Below are positions 9,573-18,088 of a stretch of 64,000 nt of DNA, piece by piece. Source of the DNA: Acidaminococcus sp. (lineage in GTDB: Bacteria; Bacillota; Negativicutes; Acidaminococcales; Acidaminococcaceae); assembly GCA_022482815.1 (NCBI GenBank), contig JAKVOM010000001.1, positions 1,694,946-1,758,945 on the forward strand. Reading direction: 5' to 3'. How positions within the stretch are numbered: position 1 is the first letter of the stretch; each line of letters begins with the position of its first letter. A program made the translations under genes and the position numbers. Below the pieces are notes generated by a model that made no database searches, was not told where the DNA came from, and worked only from the letters and a program-made list of their open reading frames with translations.

Positions 9573-11031
9573 GGTTCTTCACGGAAATTTGTGGACTAAA
9601 AGACATTTGACTATTGAAAAAGGACATTAACTCCTCCAAAATATAATCGTCGAAACCATACCTTGGGAGGAGAAAATGTCCTTTACTAATTACACTATTC
9701 AAAATAATGCAGAATGTCAAGATGTCTTTTACAATGTCTTCATGCCGGAAGACCCTTTTGATGACAGCCAGGAGATTGTTATTTGCAGTGAAAAGAAATA
9801 TACCGACTTCCGTTGTCCTAAATGTGGTCAGAAAATGTATTCTTACGAGCCATTTTCCACCTACTTGAAAAGTTTTCCTGCGTATCCTGAGCATACCAGG
9901 ATGATCCGCTTTGAAGGGCATCGCTTCCGTTGCTCCTGCTGCCATGCAACCATCACTGAGCCTATTCCCTTTAAATATCCAGGAACTCGCATTACCATGA
10001 GAGCTTCTCTCTGGATTGAGACGCTGCTTCGTAATGGAATCCCTGCCAATGCAATTGCCAAGATGTCAGGAATTCACTGGAGCACGGTTCGCTATGTCCA
10101 CAAACAGCTCATGGACGAATCTCTCGATAAATATGAAATGGAATTGGAGCTGACCTCTTACAAGCCCCGTTTCCTGGCCATCGATGAGTTTGCTATCCAT
10201 AAGGGACACACCTATGCCACTTGCGTCATGGATTTAGCGACAGGTTATATTCTCTGGGTTGGCAGAGGTCGGGCGATAGCTGACTTCGAGCATTTCTTCA
10301 AGGAATATGATCAGACAAAGCTGACAGAGGTCAAGGCAGTCGCCATGGATATGAACGCTTCCTACAACAAGCTGGTACAAGAACATCTGCCGCAAGCTAA
10401 GGTCGTGTATGATCGTTACCACATGCAGGCTCAATTCGGGAAGGAAGTATTAGGTGTAGTAAGACTTGATGAGGCCAGAATGCATAGGGATAAAGCCAAC
10501 GATATGCAAGAAGCATTAAAAGACGCAAGTGCTGAAGACAAGCCGGCTTTGAAAGAGCGGATATCCGAGGAAAAGAAGAACTACCGCACATTGAAGAAAG
10601 TCCGCTGGCCGTTACTCACCAATGAAGATAGGCTGAATCCTAAGAGCAAAGAAGCGTTGCAGGCCATCTTTGCAGAGCACGAGGATCTGGCAATATGTTA
10701 TTCCATGAAGGAAGAGATGGTAGCCCTCTATGAATTAAGGGACTATGACAAGGCTCTTGCAGGATGGAAGCGCTGGTTTAAAGCTGCACTAGGCAGCGGG
10801 ATTCCGGCCCTGGTTAGGTTTGCTAAGATTAAGCTGCCAAGGATAGACGGTCTGGTGAACCATGCCCTGTACCCGATAAACACAGGGAAGCTTGAAGGCT
10901 TCAACAACAAGATTAAAGTGGCCAAAAGAAGAGCGTACGGATACAGAGATGATGAGTACTTTTTCACGTTAATTCGCTACCTCTCAATTCCGACCGTAAG
11001 GGGTATACTCCCGAAAAAACCGTGAAGAACC
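9573..11031 (+). mobile_element. ISL3-family insertion sequence, complete
   Basis: 1459 bp, bounded by perfect 12-bp terminal inverted repeats GGTTCTTCACGG (9573-9584) and CCGTGAAGAACC (11020-11031). It is flanked by an 8-bp target duplication TAAAAAGA (9565-9572 and 11032-11039), the length usual for ISL3. The uninterrupted target can be read in copy B of the structured element at 17699-17706. One intact transposase gene is inside, so the element may still be mobile and the insertion is probably recent. Confidence 0.95.
9676..11025 (+). CDS. ISL3-family transposase
   Basis: A 449-residue transposase. The N-terminus has two zinc-binding cysteine pairs (RCPKCGQKM and RCSCCHATI at about residues 45-90). 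A helix-turn-helix segment follows (GIPANAIAKMSGIHWSTVRYV, in two runs). The DDE catalytic core starts at FLAIDEFAIHKGHTYATCV (about 165-183), has VAMDMNASYNK in the middle (about 228), and ends with GKLEGFNNKIKVAKRRAYGY, carrying the catalytic glutamate. The ribosome binding site is TTGGGAGGAG. The gene is intact. Its stop lies six bases from the right end of the element. Confidence 0.95.
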   Translation: MSFTNYTIQNNAECQDVFYNVFMPEDPFDDSQEIVICSEKKYTDFRCPKCGQKMYSYEPFSTYLKSFPAYPEHTRMIRFEGHRFRCSCCHATITEPIPFKYPGTRITMRASLWIETLLRNGIPANAIAKMSGIHWSTVRYVHKQLMDESLDKYEMELELTSYKPRFLAIDEFAIHKGHTYATCVMDLATGYILWVGRGRAIADFEHFFKEYDQTKLTEVKAVAMDMNASYNKLVQEHLPQAKVVYDRYHMQAQFGKEVLGVVRLDEARMHRDKANDMQEALKDASAEDKPALKERISEEKKNYRTLKKVRWPLLTNEDRLNPKSKEALQAIFAEHEDLAICYSMKEEMVALYELRDYDKALAGWKRWFKAALGSGIPALVRFAKIKLPRIDGLVNHALYPINTGKLEGFNNKIKVAKRRAYGYRDDEYFFTLIRYLSIPTVRGILPKKP

Positions 11032-11091
11032 TAAAAAGAGGTGTGTTATTAGGGCATGCGTTTCTAGTTGGGGCGTATGCCTCGTTTTTTA
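11032..11091 (+). ncRNA. Structured element copy A, 3' terminator module
   Basis: Continuation of copy A after the IS. It begins with the duplicated target bases, then AGAGGTGTGTTATTAGGGC, and a hairpin GGCATGCG/CGTATGCC followed by CGTTTTTT. The same module ends copies B (17716-17757) and C (31923-31967), with compensating changes in the stem. Confidence 0.7.
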
Positions 11092-11097
11092 TTGATT

Positions 11098-11419
11098 AAA
11101 AGATTCTATCATCCACCGCACTCGTCAGCCCTTCCTGTCGTCAGCGCTGACTGCGGTTCCCCTTCTTTCGAAGCCGCAGAGCGGCTTGAAAGAAGGTCTT
11201 TTTGAAGCAAACCTCCGGCGTCAATTTGCCAAAAAATGTAAAAGAAAAATATAGGGTCATCATCCACCGCAAAAAATATATAAAACCGCGGCCTTCGGCC
11301 GAATAGGAAGCTCACGCAGCTCCTTCTCGTCGCTGCTTCTGAGAAACTTCGCGGCGTGGATCGTTGGCGCTCAGTTCCGCTTCTCCTCCTTCCGAAGCCG
11401 CGCAGCGGCTTGAAAGAAG
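11098..11419. repeat. Mosaic intergenic repeats, left of the IS110 insertion
   Basis: Carries TCGTCAGCGCTGACTGCGG and a CTTTCGAAGCCGCAGAGCGGCTTGAAAG-type palindrome (11173-11193), a GCAAACC..TTTGCC unit, and the CCGCGGCCTTCGGCCG unit (11285-11415). The last palindrome is cut by the IS110 element at about 11419 and resumes at about 12905. No gene is supported. Confidence 0.65.
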
Positions 11420-11427
11420 ACTAACTA

Positions 11428-12672
11428 TCATATGTCAAGTACAATGTCCTGTGAATCGGAGCTAGTATTTATCTGCTTTTGAAGCATTAATTGAGCAGAT
11501 GTTTTGTATGTATTTCCTGTTGTCTGAAGTGCATAAATTAACCGTACCAACTTTTTGGCTGCATGAGAGATTGCTATGTAGTAATGCTTGCCTTCGTTTA
11601 GTTTCTTAGCTAAATATTCCCTGTAGGCTGGTTCGTACCGGCAGACGAATATCGCTGCGTTAAAGAGCGCAAATCGTAGATAACGTGACCCTCTTTTCTC
11701 CATGTGGGCGCTTCGACCTATCCCACTTCGGCGTCCTGATTGGTTCCTGGACGGTGCAAGCCCGGCATAAGCTAGAACTTTGTCAGGAGAAGAGAACTTG
11801 GAAAAATCCCCGACTTCCGCTAAAATTGCGGCTCCTGTGACGGCACCAATCCCAGGAATTGTAAGTAAAGGTTCCGGATGCTCGCTCAGCAGCTCCTTTT
11901 CCTCAGCCTCGATTTTGCGAATTTCTTCATCATAGTCCTCAAGAATCCGGATGTTCGCCCGCAATTCATGTTCATTGCCCAGATTGTTGTGTTTACCGAT
12001 AGATTTTTTTGCCTCGTCACGAATTTGTTCAGCCAAATCCTCATTTAAGCTGCCTCTGGATGCCTTGTGAATAATGTTTTTCAAGTGTTTCAAGTTGGCG
12101 TTTGCCAGCTCCTCGGGAGTAGGATATTCCATGAATATAGCGTGAGCAGTAGCAGAATTCAGGTTCATATATTTTCCTAGTTCAGGGAAGTTGAGAACCA
12201 CAAGCCGATCCACGTCTTGTTTAATCTTTGTTCTTGCCTGAACCATTCTGAACCGAGATCTGGTAAGTGACATGAGACGTTCATTGTGGTATTCTTTAGG
12301 AACGTAGGGTTTGAGATCCAAATCGGACATGAACATACAGGCTATGAAATGAGCATCAATGCGATCGGTTTTAGTTTTGCGAAGGCTATGACTCTTTTTG
12401 TATTGATCTGTCATCATGGGATTGAAGACATAAGTTGGTAGCCCGTTATTCAGCAGGAATCTGGTGATATTCTCGCTGTAAGGTCCGGTGGCTTCAAGCC
12501 CTACTTTTATGTTTTCTGCCGGTTGTTTGTAAGAGCATATCTGCTTCAGCAGAAAGTCAAAGCCTTCCCAATCATTGGTAATAGTAAATTGCTTGTACCT
12601 GGACTTATGCTCTGGGTCAAGAATGCAGCAGTCATGTTTGTCTTTGGACACATCAATTCCAACGTAGATCAT
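11428..12672 (-). CDS. IS110-family transposase (DEDD recombinase)
   Basis: A 414-residue recombinase. The N-terminal RuvC-like DEDD domain shows YVGIDVSKDKHDCCI (3-17), GLEATGPYSE (about 58) and KTDRIDAHFIA (about 100-110), giving the acidic residues. The C-terminal domain has LLTIPGIGAVTGAAILAEVG (about 270-289) and the SGRRSGIGRSAHMEKRGSRY segment with the conserved serine region. These elements are guided by a bridge RNA encoded in the non-coding end. The start is supported by AGGAGG on the minus strand. The gene is intact. Confidence 0.95.
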   Translation of the reverse strand: MIYVGIDVSKDKHDCCILDPEHKSRYKQFTITNDWEGFDFLLKQICSYKQPAENIKVGLEATGPYSENITRFLLNNGLPTYVFNPMMTDQYKKSHSLRKTKTDRIDAHFIACMFMSDLDLKPYVPKEYHNERLMSLTRSRFRMVQARTKIKQDVDRLVVLNFPELGKYMNLNSATAHAIFMEYPTPEELANANLKHLKNIIHKASRGSLNEDLAEQIRDEAKKSIGKHNNLGNEHELRANIRILEDYDEEIRKIEAEEKELLSEHPEPLLTIPGIGAVTGAAILAEVGDFSKFSSPDKVLAYAGLAPSRNQSGRRSGIGRSAHMEKRGSRYLRFALFNAAIFVCRYEPAYREYLAKKLNEGKHYYIAISHAAKKLVRLIYALQTTGNTYKTSAQLMLQKQINTSSDSQDIVLDI

Positions 12673-12904
12673 AATATAAAACCTCCTAAAAAATATGATG
12701 CTGAAACCACAGACTCTCTGCTATGTATCCTTGTTCTATATAAACCGTCTGGCGGTATCTAACTAATTAACATCGCTGCAAAGAGCTGTGGTTGGAGTCT
12801 TCTTCAAACCGTTAATCGGTAGGTCCTAAAACCAATCCACAGCATCTTTTACAGTGTAGCACTTTCCCCCAAAAAGAGGGTTAAAGTCCCAATACATATG
12901 ATAC
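12673..12904 (-). ncRNA. Candidate bridge RNA region of the IS110 element
   Basis: The non-coding end upstream of the transposase is where IS110-group elements encode the guide RNA that pairs with donor and target DNA. Read on the minus strand it contains GGTTTGAAGAAGAC, resembling the insertion target GGCTTGAAAGAAGGTC. A preceding ACCG/CGGT hairpin and an upstream AGGACC resemble the complement of the right target side (AAGACC). The exact RNA ends and loop structure were not determined. Confidence 0.5.
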
Positions 12905-13140
12905 AAGGTCTTTTTGAAGCAAACCTCCGGCGTCGGTTTGCCAAAAAATATAAAAGAAAAATAGTGGGCCATCATCCACCGCAAAGCGGTCCCCCTTCCT
13001 CAATGTCGCGCAGCGACGTCGAGGAAGGTCTCTTTGACTATCTTCTACAACCTCCTTCCACGCAGTCGGAAGGAGGAGGGGCCACGAAGTGGCGGAGGAT
13101 AGTTTCCTTTTTTCGCGCGAAGCGCCACAGCTTTCCTTCC
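12905..13140. repeat. Mosaic intergenic repeats, right of the IS110 insertion
   Basis: Contains GCAAACC..GGTTTGCC (12918-12944), the CCGCAAAGCGG / TCGCGCAGCGACGTCGA unit (12978-13032), the CCTTCCACGCAGTCGGAAGG and GGGGCCACGAAGTGGCGG pair (13052-13098), and TTCGCGCGAAGCGCCACAGC (13113-13132). The same module series occurs at 19500-19620 and, inverted, at 28430-28560. No gene is supported. Confidence 0.65.
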
Positions 13141-13181
13141 TCCCTTTACCTTATTTTTATACAAATTTTCTTATTCTATGC

Positions 13182-13330
13182 TATAATGAATTTATAAATA
13201 TAAAAAATTATTATAGATATAGTATAACTTTTAAAAACATACAATTCTGATAATAATCGGCCCCCAGCCGTTATTTTCAGGGGATAAAGAATATTTTGAG
13301 GGGAATATCCGGGGGAAAGAGGGGAATACT
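13182..13330 (+). promoter_or_regulatory. Candidate promoter and leader of the autotransporter gene
   Basis: TATAAT at 13182-13187 lies in an AT-rich region with only a poor -35 (TATACA at 13158-13163, 18-base spacing). The leader of roughly 135 bases ends with G-rich segments, of which AAGAGGGG just before the ATG is the likely ribosome binding site. Confidence 0.4.
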
Positions 13331-16300
13331 ATGCAAGATTTTACATCGCTGAATCAAAAGAGACTCGCGCGTCTTGTTCTTTTGGCACTTTGCACTTCGT
13401 CTTTAACGTTTTCGTGGATGAACGCGGCTCATGCCGATGCCTATGAGGAAGATTTCGCTTTTTCCGATGCACAAGCGGCTACGGGAGGGCCTGTTCTGTA
13501 TTACAACAGACAGAACACGGCAGGCACTCTTTCCATTGACGCGGATTCGGTGGATATTTCCGTGATGGCGCCGGTCAACAGTGCGACAGGCAGTGCTGCG
13601 TCCAATGTGTACGGATATGAAATGTTTAACGCATCCGGCAGCGGGGCTGCTGTTTCCATTTCCGGGCGCGATGGCGTCGTGCTTTCTTCCATTTCCAATC
13701 CGGTTTTGACAACTTCCAGCAGCGCGAATTATTGGCAGACGGATACAAAGGAGAAAAAGTCCGTGATCCTGGATGCCCGGAACCGCAGCCAGATTTCGGT
13801 GGATGCATCGGACGGTGATATCTCGCTGAATCTCGCCGACGAAATTCCGTCTGACACGCGGGATGGCTCTTTCAACTTGGTGAAAGATTTTTCCGACTCC
13901 TACAATCGCTCTAAATTGATTGCAGTCCGGGCATACGGCGGTGCTTCGGTTTCTTTGAGCGGAAAGAATGTCTCTATTTCCATTGCCGGAAAGGAAATGC
14001 CGGATGGGTCCCAGTATTATGATCCTCTGGTCAGATTTCAAAATGTGCAGGGCATTGTCGCAACTTCACGGAATTCCGAGGTCAATGTGACGGCGACGGA
14101 CGGTAATAACTCCATTACCCTCGAAAATACGGGCTACTATTCTAATAGGGTTGAAGCATTAACGAACTGTGTATACGCTAATGATGGTTCCTCTGTCAAT
14201 TTGAAGGCCCTCAAAGGCGATAACGTCCTTACCATACAACCGGGACAGGATACCGATGGCGGAAGGGACGACATCACCATAATGGAAAGCTGGGGCGGGG
14301 ATATGAACCTTGAAGGCATCAACAATATCCTCACTCTTGTCGGTACGAAGAATATAAGCGGCGGCAAAGGCATCCACGTGAATCGCAGCGGCGACGTCCA
14401 CATGAAGGCAACGCAGGATAACCGAATCAGTTTTTACACGCCTAACGGCGGTGCGAACTGGGGCATCACGACAGGCGCCACGAATGGCGTGGTCGATGTC
14501 TATGCGGAAAAGGGAAACAATATTATCTCCTTGACGTCGGATTCCCTGACTGCCAGTTTCATGGGAATCTATAACGACGGAGAGAGCGCGGTGGTGTCCC
14601 TGACTGCGCCGCAGGGCGATAACCGCATTCTGGCCGTCGCCGATGAAGCGGCGCAGAATCGTCTGATGGAAGCAGAAGGCGTCCAGCGCCCCAATGGAAT
14701 TTATTATAGAGGACTTCAGATTCTTGCCTCCAATGGAACCATCAATATGGATGGGCAGAATAATGATATAGAGGTTCTCCCGGTACGGAATAGGGGAGAC
14801 TTCCAAGTATACGGCATCCATTTCGGTTTTTCTTTTAAAGATCATATGGCCGCCAATCTGACGGCTGTCCATGATAACACGATTTACAGCAGTGGAACAG
14901 GCATCAACATGGAGGCTGCTAAATCCCACGTTAATATGGAAGCGCAGCAAGGGGACAATAAGATCTATGGCGGAGAGTACGGCATATACATCCCTAATTA
15001 TGACGATGTCCTCATGCATGCCGAGAAAGGTTCCAACTCGGTGACGAGCAATGGCACGGGCATTTATTCCGTCTATAACAGTGCTGTCACGATGCAGGCG
15101 GACGAAAAGGATAATACGGTCACCGGCGAGGAAAACGGAATCCTGACTGACAGAAACGGCAGCGTAACGCTTGACAGCCCGAAGGGCACCAACACGGTCA
15201 CAGGCGGAGAAAGCGCCATCCTGGCTCAAAAGGGCGGGAATGTAACGGTAAATTCTGCTGAAGGTACCAATACGATTGCTGCCGAAACGACAGCTGTCAA
15301 TATGAAAGATGGCGGGACAGGAATTGTTACCGTGGACGGCCAGTCACAGATCAGCGCAGAGACAGCTCTGCTGATTGACGGTACTTCGGGTGATTCCTAC
15401 GAAAGTTACAGGGGCGGCTCCATTAACGTCAACTATAGCGGCGACAGCTCGATTACGGGCGATATTTCGGCCCTGAACGAGGGCAACATTTCCGTCACTC
15501 CGAATGATCAGGGCAAAATGACCCTTACGGGAAATATCTATGCAGCCGACGAGTCTATTTCTCTTGAAAATTACGAGAACCTGTCCGCTTTTGATGCAGG
15601 TTGGTACTCTCTTACGGTAGGAGACGCATGGCAAAATCTGGCGACCGCAGGTGGAACAGTGGATGTACATCTTACCAGCGGAAGCGTTCTGACCGGCACC
15701 GCCGATACGGGCAAACGCTACGCCAAAACGCTGGCGGCCAAAAGAATTTCCACGTATGATGAGATGTTCGAAAAATCCTTCCAGAAATACAGGGATGCTC
15801 AGTATGAATATTTTATGGCATCGTATGGAGGACAGCCGACGGAAGAGGCCTTGGAACAGTTCAATCAGTACATGGAAAATGCGAAAAATTCGCTGCTTCA
15901 CACCTTTGATGAAGACACCTACACTTCTCAATTTACGGCTGACGGTGAAAAATACGGTACCGTCAACATTACCCTTGATGACGGCGCCCTGTGGGATATG
16001 ACGGGTTCTTCTTCTGTCACGACCCTCGGCGGCAGCGGCGGTACGGTGTACTATGAAAACGGCGGCGACGCCCTCGAAATCGGGACGCTGTCCGGCAGCC
16101 ATACCTTTGCCATGGACCTTGATGCGGACGACGGTTCGAACAGCGACATGCTCTACATAAACAACGGTACATCAGATGAACAGACCCTCGTTGTCAAGAA
16201 CCTGCAGACGCTGGACAGCCAGATGGACGATGGGGAAGCGGTTCGCTTTGCCACGGTCAGCAACTCTCAGGATGAATTCCGCAACGGCAAGACCGTCGGC

Positions 16301-17473
16301 TACTCGACGTATGGTATCTACCGGGATGCCTTTACAGTTGAGTATCGGGACGTGGCCACAGATCCGCTCAATACAGATGCCTACAACAAAGAATATAACG
16401 GCGATACGACGGACGGAATTCGCAAACCGACGACAGACTATGTGAATACCTATTACATCGACGGTTACGATGACCCGCAGAACGTCTACCTCGTGAAATC
16501 GACTGAAGCTTTGAACGATGGTGCAGTCACACCGGAACGCAATCGCGACCTTATCTGGCGCTACGTGACGGATATGGATACGTTTACGAAACGCGATGGG
16601 CAGTCCCAGTACTTTACGGACGACGGCAAGCGCGGCGGCTGGGTACGCCTGGGCTATCGCAACCTGGGCGTCGACGGCGTCGGCGAACTCGACGGCAATA
16701 CGTATGAACTGGGGTGGACGACGATTTCCCGCCAGAATGACGAGCGGAAACATCGTTTCAGTGCGTCCGTGGCCTATGGCAAGCCGAAAGGCCAGTTTGA
16801 AGGCTACGGCGGGAATCTCACCGTACGCGATTTTTCCGTGAACCTCTACGATACGCACGAATACTATCCGTCCGCCGAGGAGCTTGCCAACAAACCGGAA
16901 TGGAAGAAAGAGTCCCATGCTTACTGGGATAACTATCTGAAGTACCATCATGTGAAGACCGAATACGATGCCTATGATCACGTCGTGGGCACGAAGTATT
17001 CCGGCGATTACGACCAGAACGTATGGAACCTCTCCACGGAATACGGGCATAAGCTGATGATGAACGAAGACTGGTTCTGGGTACCGCAGGCACAGCTGCA
17101 GCTGTCTTATCTCGGCGGTTACGACTATGTAGACTCCCAGGGCCTCCACGTCGATGGCGACCACGACTGGAGCCTTATTGGAAGACTGGGCTTTGATCTC
17201 GTCCGTGATATCCATGACAGCCGCGACAGCAAGCTGTATTTTAAGGCCTCTCTCATGCACGAATTCCTCGACGGCAACGATGTTACCGTCCGTTACGACG
17301 GCGACCGCTATGTGAATGAAGGCGACCAGAGCGGCACGTGGGGCGTCGTAGGGTTAGGTTATAGTAGTAAGATCGGCAAGGAGCAGTACTTCTATATTGA
17401 CGCGGAAAGGTACTTTGGCAACGACTTTGAGAGGACGTACGATATTCGGGCTGGGATCAACTGGAAGTTTTAG
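13331..17473 (+). CDS. Autotransporter with beta-helix passenger and C-terminal beta-barrel
   Basis: A 1380-residue type V secreted surface protein. The N-terminus has a signal peptide: basic QKRLARL, a hydrophobic core, and probable cleavage after about AHADA (residue 36). The passenger (about 40-850) is rich in Asn, Gly, Thr and Val, with irregular repeats of the kind GDNxI..GIY and GTNTVTGG, as expected for a beta-helix. A linker with a short charged helix (about 805-860) precedes further repeats. The barrel begins near residue 1100 (RGGWVRLGYRNLG) and ends RAGINWKF with a terminal phenylalanine, the outer-membrane insertion signal. It shows the organism has an outer membrane. Adhesion is likely, but the ligand is unknown. 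Structured RNA copy B begins at the base after its stop codon. Confidence 0.93.
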   Translation: MQDFTSLNQKRLARLVLLALCTSSLTFSWMNAAHADAYEEDFAFSDAQAATGGPVLYYNRQNTAGTLSIDADSVDISVMAPVNSATGSAASNVYGYEMFNASGSGAAVSISGRDGVVLSSISNPVLTTSSSANYWQTDTKEKKSVILDARNRSQISVDASDGDISLNLADEIPSDTRDGSFNLVKDFSDSYNRSKLIAVRAYGGASVSLSGKNVSISIAGKEMPDGSQYYDPLVRFQNVQGIVATSRNSEVNVTATDGNNSITLENTGYYSNRVEALTNCVYANDGSSVNLKALKGDNVLTIQPGQDTDGGRDDITIMESWGGDMNLEGINNILTLVGTKNISGGKGIHVNRSGDVHMKATQDNRISFYTPNGGANWGITTGATNGVVDVYAEKGNNIISLTSDSLTASFMGIYNDGESAVVSLTAPQGDNRILAVADEAAQNRLMEAEGVQRPNGIYYRGLQILASNGTINMDGQNNDIEVLPVRNRGDFQVYGIHFGFSFKDHMAANLTAVHDNTIYSSGTGINMEAAKSHVNMEAQQGDNKIYGGEYGIYIPNYDDVLMHAEKGSNSVTSNGTGIYSVYNSAVTMQADEKDNTVTGEENGILTDRNGSVTLDSPKGTNTVTGGESAILAQKGGNVTVNSAEGTNTIAAETTAVNMKDGGTGIVTVDGQSQISAETALLIDGTSGDSYESYRGGSINVNYSGDSSITGDISALNEGNISVTPNDQGKMTLTGNIYAADESISLENYENLSAFDAGWYSLTVGDAWQNLATAGGTVDVHLTSGSVLTGTADTGKRYAKTLAAKRISTYDEMFEKSFQKYRDAQYEYFMASYGGQPTEEALEQFNQYMENAKNSLLHTFDEDTYTSQFTADGEKYGTVNITLDDGALWDMTGSSSVTTLGGSGGTVYYENGGDALEIGTLSGSHTFAMDLDADDGSNSDMLYINNGTSDEQTLVVKNLQTLDSQMDDGEAVRFATVSNSQDEFRNGKTVGYSTYGIYRDAFTVEYRDVATDPLNTDAYNKEYNGDTTDGIRKPTTDYVNTYYIDGYDDPQNVYLVKSTEALNDGAVTPERNRDLIWRYVTDMDTFTKRDGQSQYFTDDGKRGGWVRLGYRNLGVDGVGELDGNTYELGWTTISRQNDERKHRFSASVAYGKPKGQFEGYGGNLTVRDFSVNLYDTHEYYPSAEELANKPEWKKESHAYWDNYLKYHHVKTEYDAYDHVVGTKYSGDYDQNVWNLSTEYGHKLMMNEDWFWVPQAQLQLSYLGGYDYVDSQGLHVDGDHDWSLIGRLGFDLVRDIHDSRDSKLYFKASLMHEFLDGNDVTVRYDGDRYVNEGDQSGTWGVVGLGYSSKIGKEQYFYIDAERYFGNDFERTYDIRAGINWKF

Positions 17474-17758
17474 TTAAAGGCACCTGGCCCAATAGAGTCC
17501 TCGACTTGTCTCGGGCGTCTATTGGGCCAGAGTTTTTTCTAAGGAAGTTTCAGCTGTCCTCTGCAGAATCCAACTCCATCTGCTTTGTCAGGCGGGCGCG
17601 TGACCCATCGAGGTACTATTTGTGTACATCTTCTGGGCCCCGCGCCCGTCTTTCGCGCATCTGGAGCTGTCTTGCAGCAGAGTCCATCAGAAACAATATA
17701 AAAAGAGGTGTGTTATCGGGGCATGTGTTCCTTAATGGGGCGTGTGCCTTGTTTTTTT
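17474..17758 (+). ncRNA. Three-copy structured element, copy B (uninterrupted)
   Basis: Starts at the first base after the autotransporter stop codon. Hairpin 1: CTGGCCCAATAGA (17484-17496) with TCTATTGGGCCAG (17518-17530), then AGTTTTTT, a credible terminator. Hairpin 2 (about 17550-17690): CTCTGC/GCAGAG, CTCCA/TGGAG, GGGCGCG/CGCGCCC, CCCA/TGGG, apical GTAC/GTAC. Hairpin 3 (17716-17757): GGCATGTG/CGTGTGCC plus a T-run. Conserved unpaired blocks are CCATCTGCT, TGTCAG and GCATCTGGA. It may act as a terminator, a stable 3'-end RNA or a separate small RNA. Confidence 0.75.
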
Positions 17759-17822
17759 CCTTTTTTCGCCGCCTTCGGCGGCCACAGCGTCACGGCGATT
17801 TTTCGCGCGAAGCGCCATGGCT
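17759..17822. repeat. Short palindromic repeats after copy B
   Basis: CGCCGCCTTCGGCGGCCACAG and TTTTCGCGCGAAGCGCCATGG, both modules seen in other gaps (for example 5875-5930 and 13113-13132). Confidence 0.6.
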
Positions 17823-17983
17823 TTTACTATAGCACAAAGGTGCAAATAACAAATATTAATTATTCATTTTTAAATTACTTTAATTTAAAAAATTAATTTG
17901 TAAATGCGAAAGATATAAAAGTGTAAAAATTATCTTTACTAATAAAGAATATAGAGAATATCTTGCGTTTCAGAAATTTGTTG

Positions 17984-18020
17984 TTGAAATTTATGAGATG
18001 ATTATGTATAATTAAATTAT
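17984..18020 (+). promoter_or_regulatory. Promoter with overlapping dyad operator of the Fur/PerR-type gene
   Basis: TTGAAA (17984-17989), 17-base spacer, TATAAT (18007-18012). A perfect palindrome ATAATTAAATTAT (18008-18020) overlaps the -10, with a further GATAATAGTTAT just downstream. Its resemblance to the TTATAATnATTATAA PerR box suggests autoregulation (inference). Confidence 0.65.
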
Positions 18021-18088
18021 GATAATAGTTATTTGTTTGAAACGGGAGACCGGCGAAAGCTGGAAGAACAGTTGGGGAGATGATTTTA

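Larger units (their letters stand above)
11418..12906 (-). mobile_element. IS110-family insertion sequence
   Basis: About 1.49 kb. The borders are inferred from the repeat module it interrupts: TTGAAAGAAG before it and AAGGTCTTTTTGAAGC after it re-create the unbroken sequence at 11186-11206, with only AAG shared between the sides. As usual for IS110 there are no long terminal inverted repeats or target duplication, only a short CATATGAT/ATCATATG symmetry near the ends. It contains one intact transposase gene and about 230 bp of non-coding sequence upstream of it. Borders are accurate to two or three bases. Confidence 0.88.

Noticed and set aside
17545-17690. Structured-element hairpin 2 as canonical 6S RNA
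   Set aside because: The long interrupted hairpin is reminiscent, but there are at least three copies tied to terminators and no recognisable 6S central-bubble sequence.
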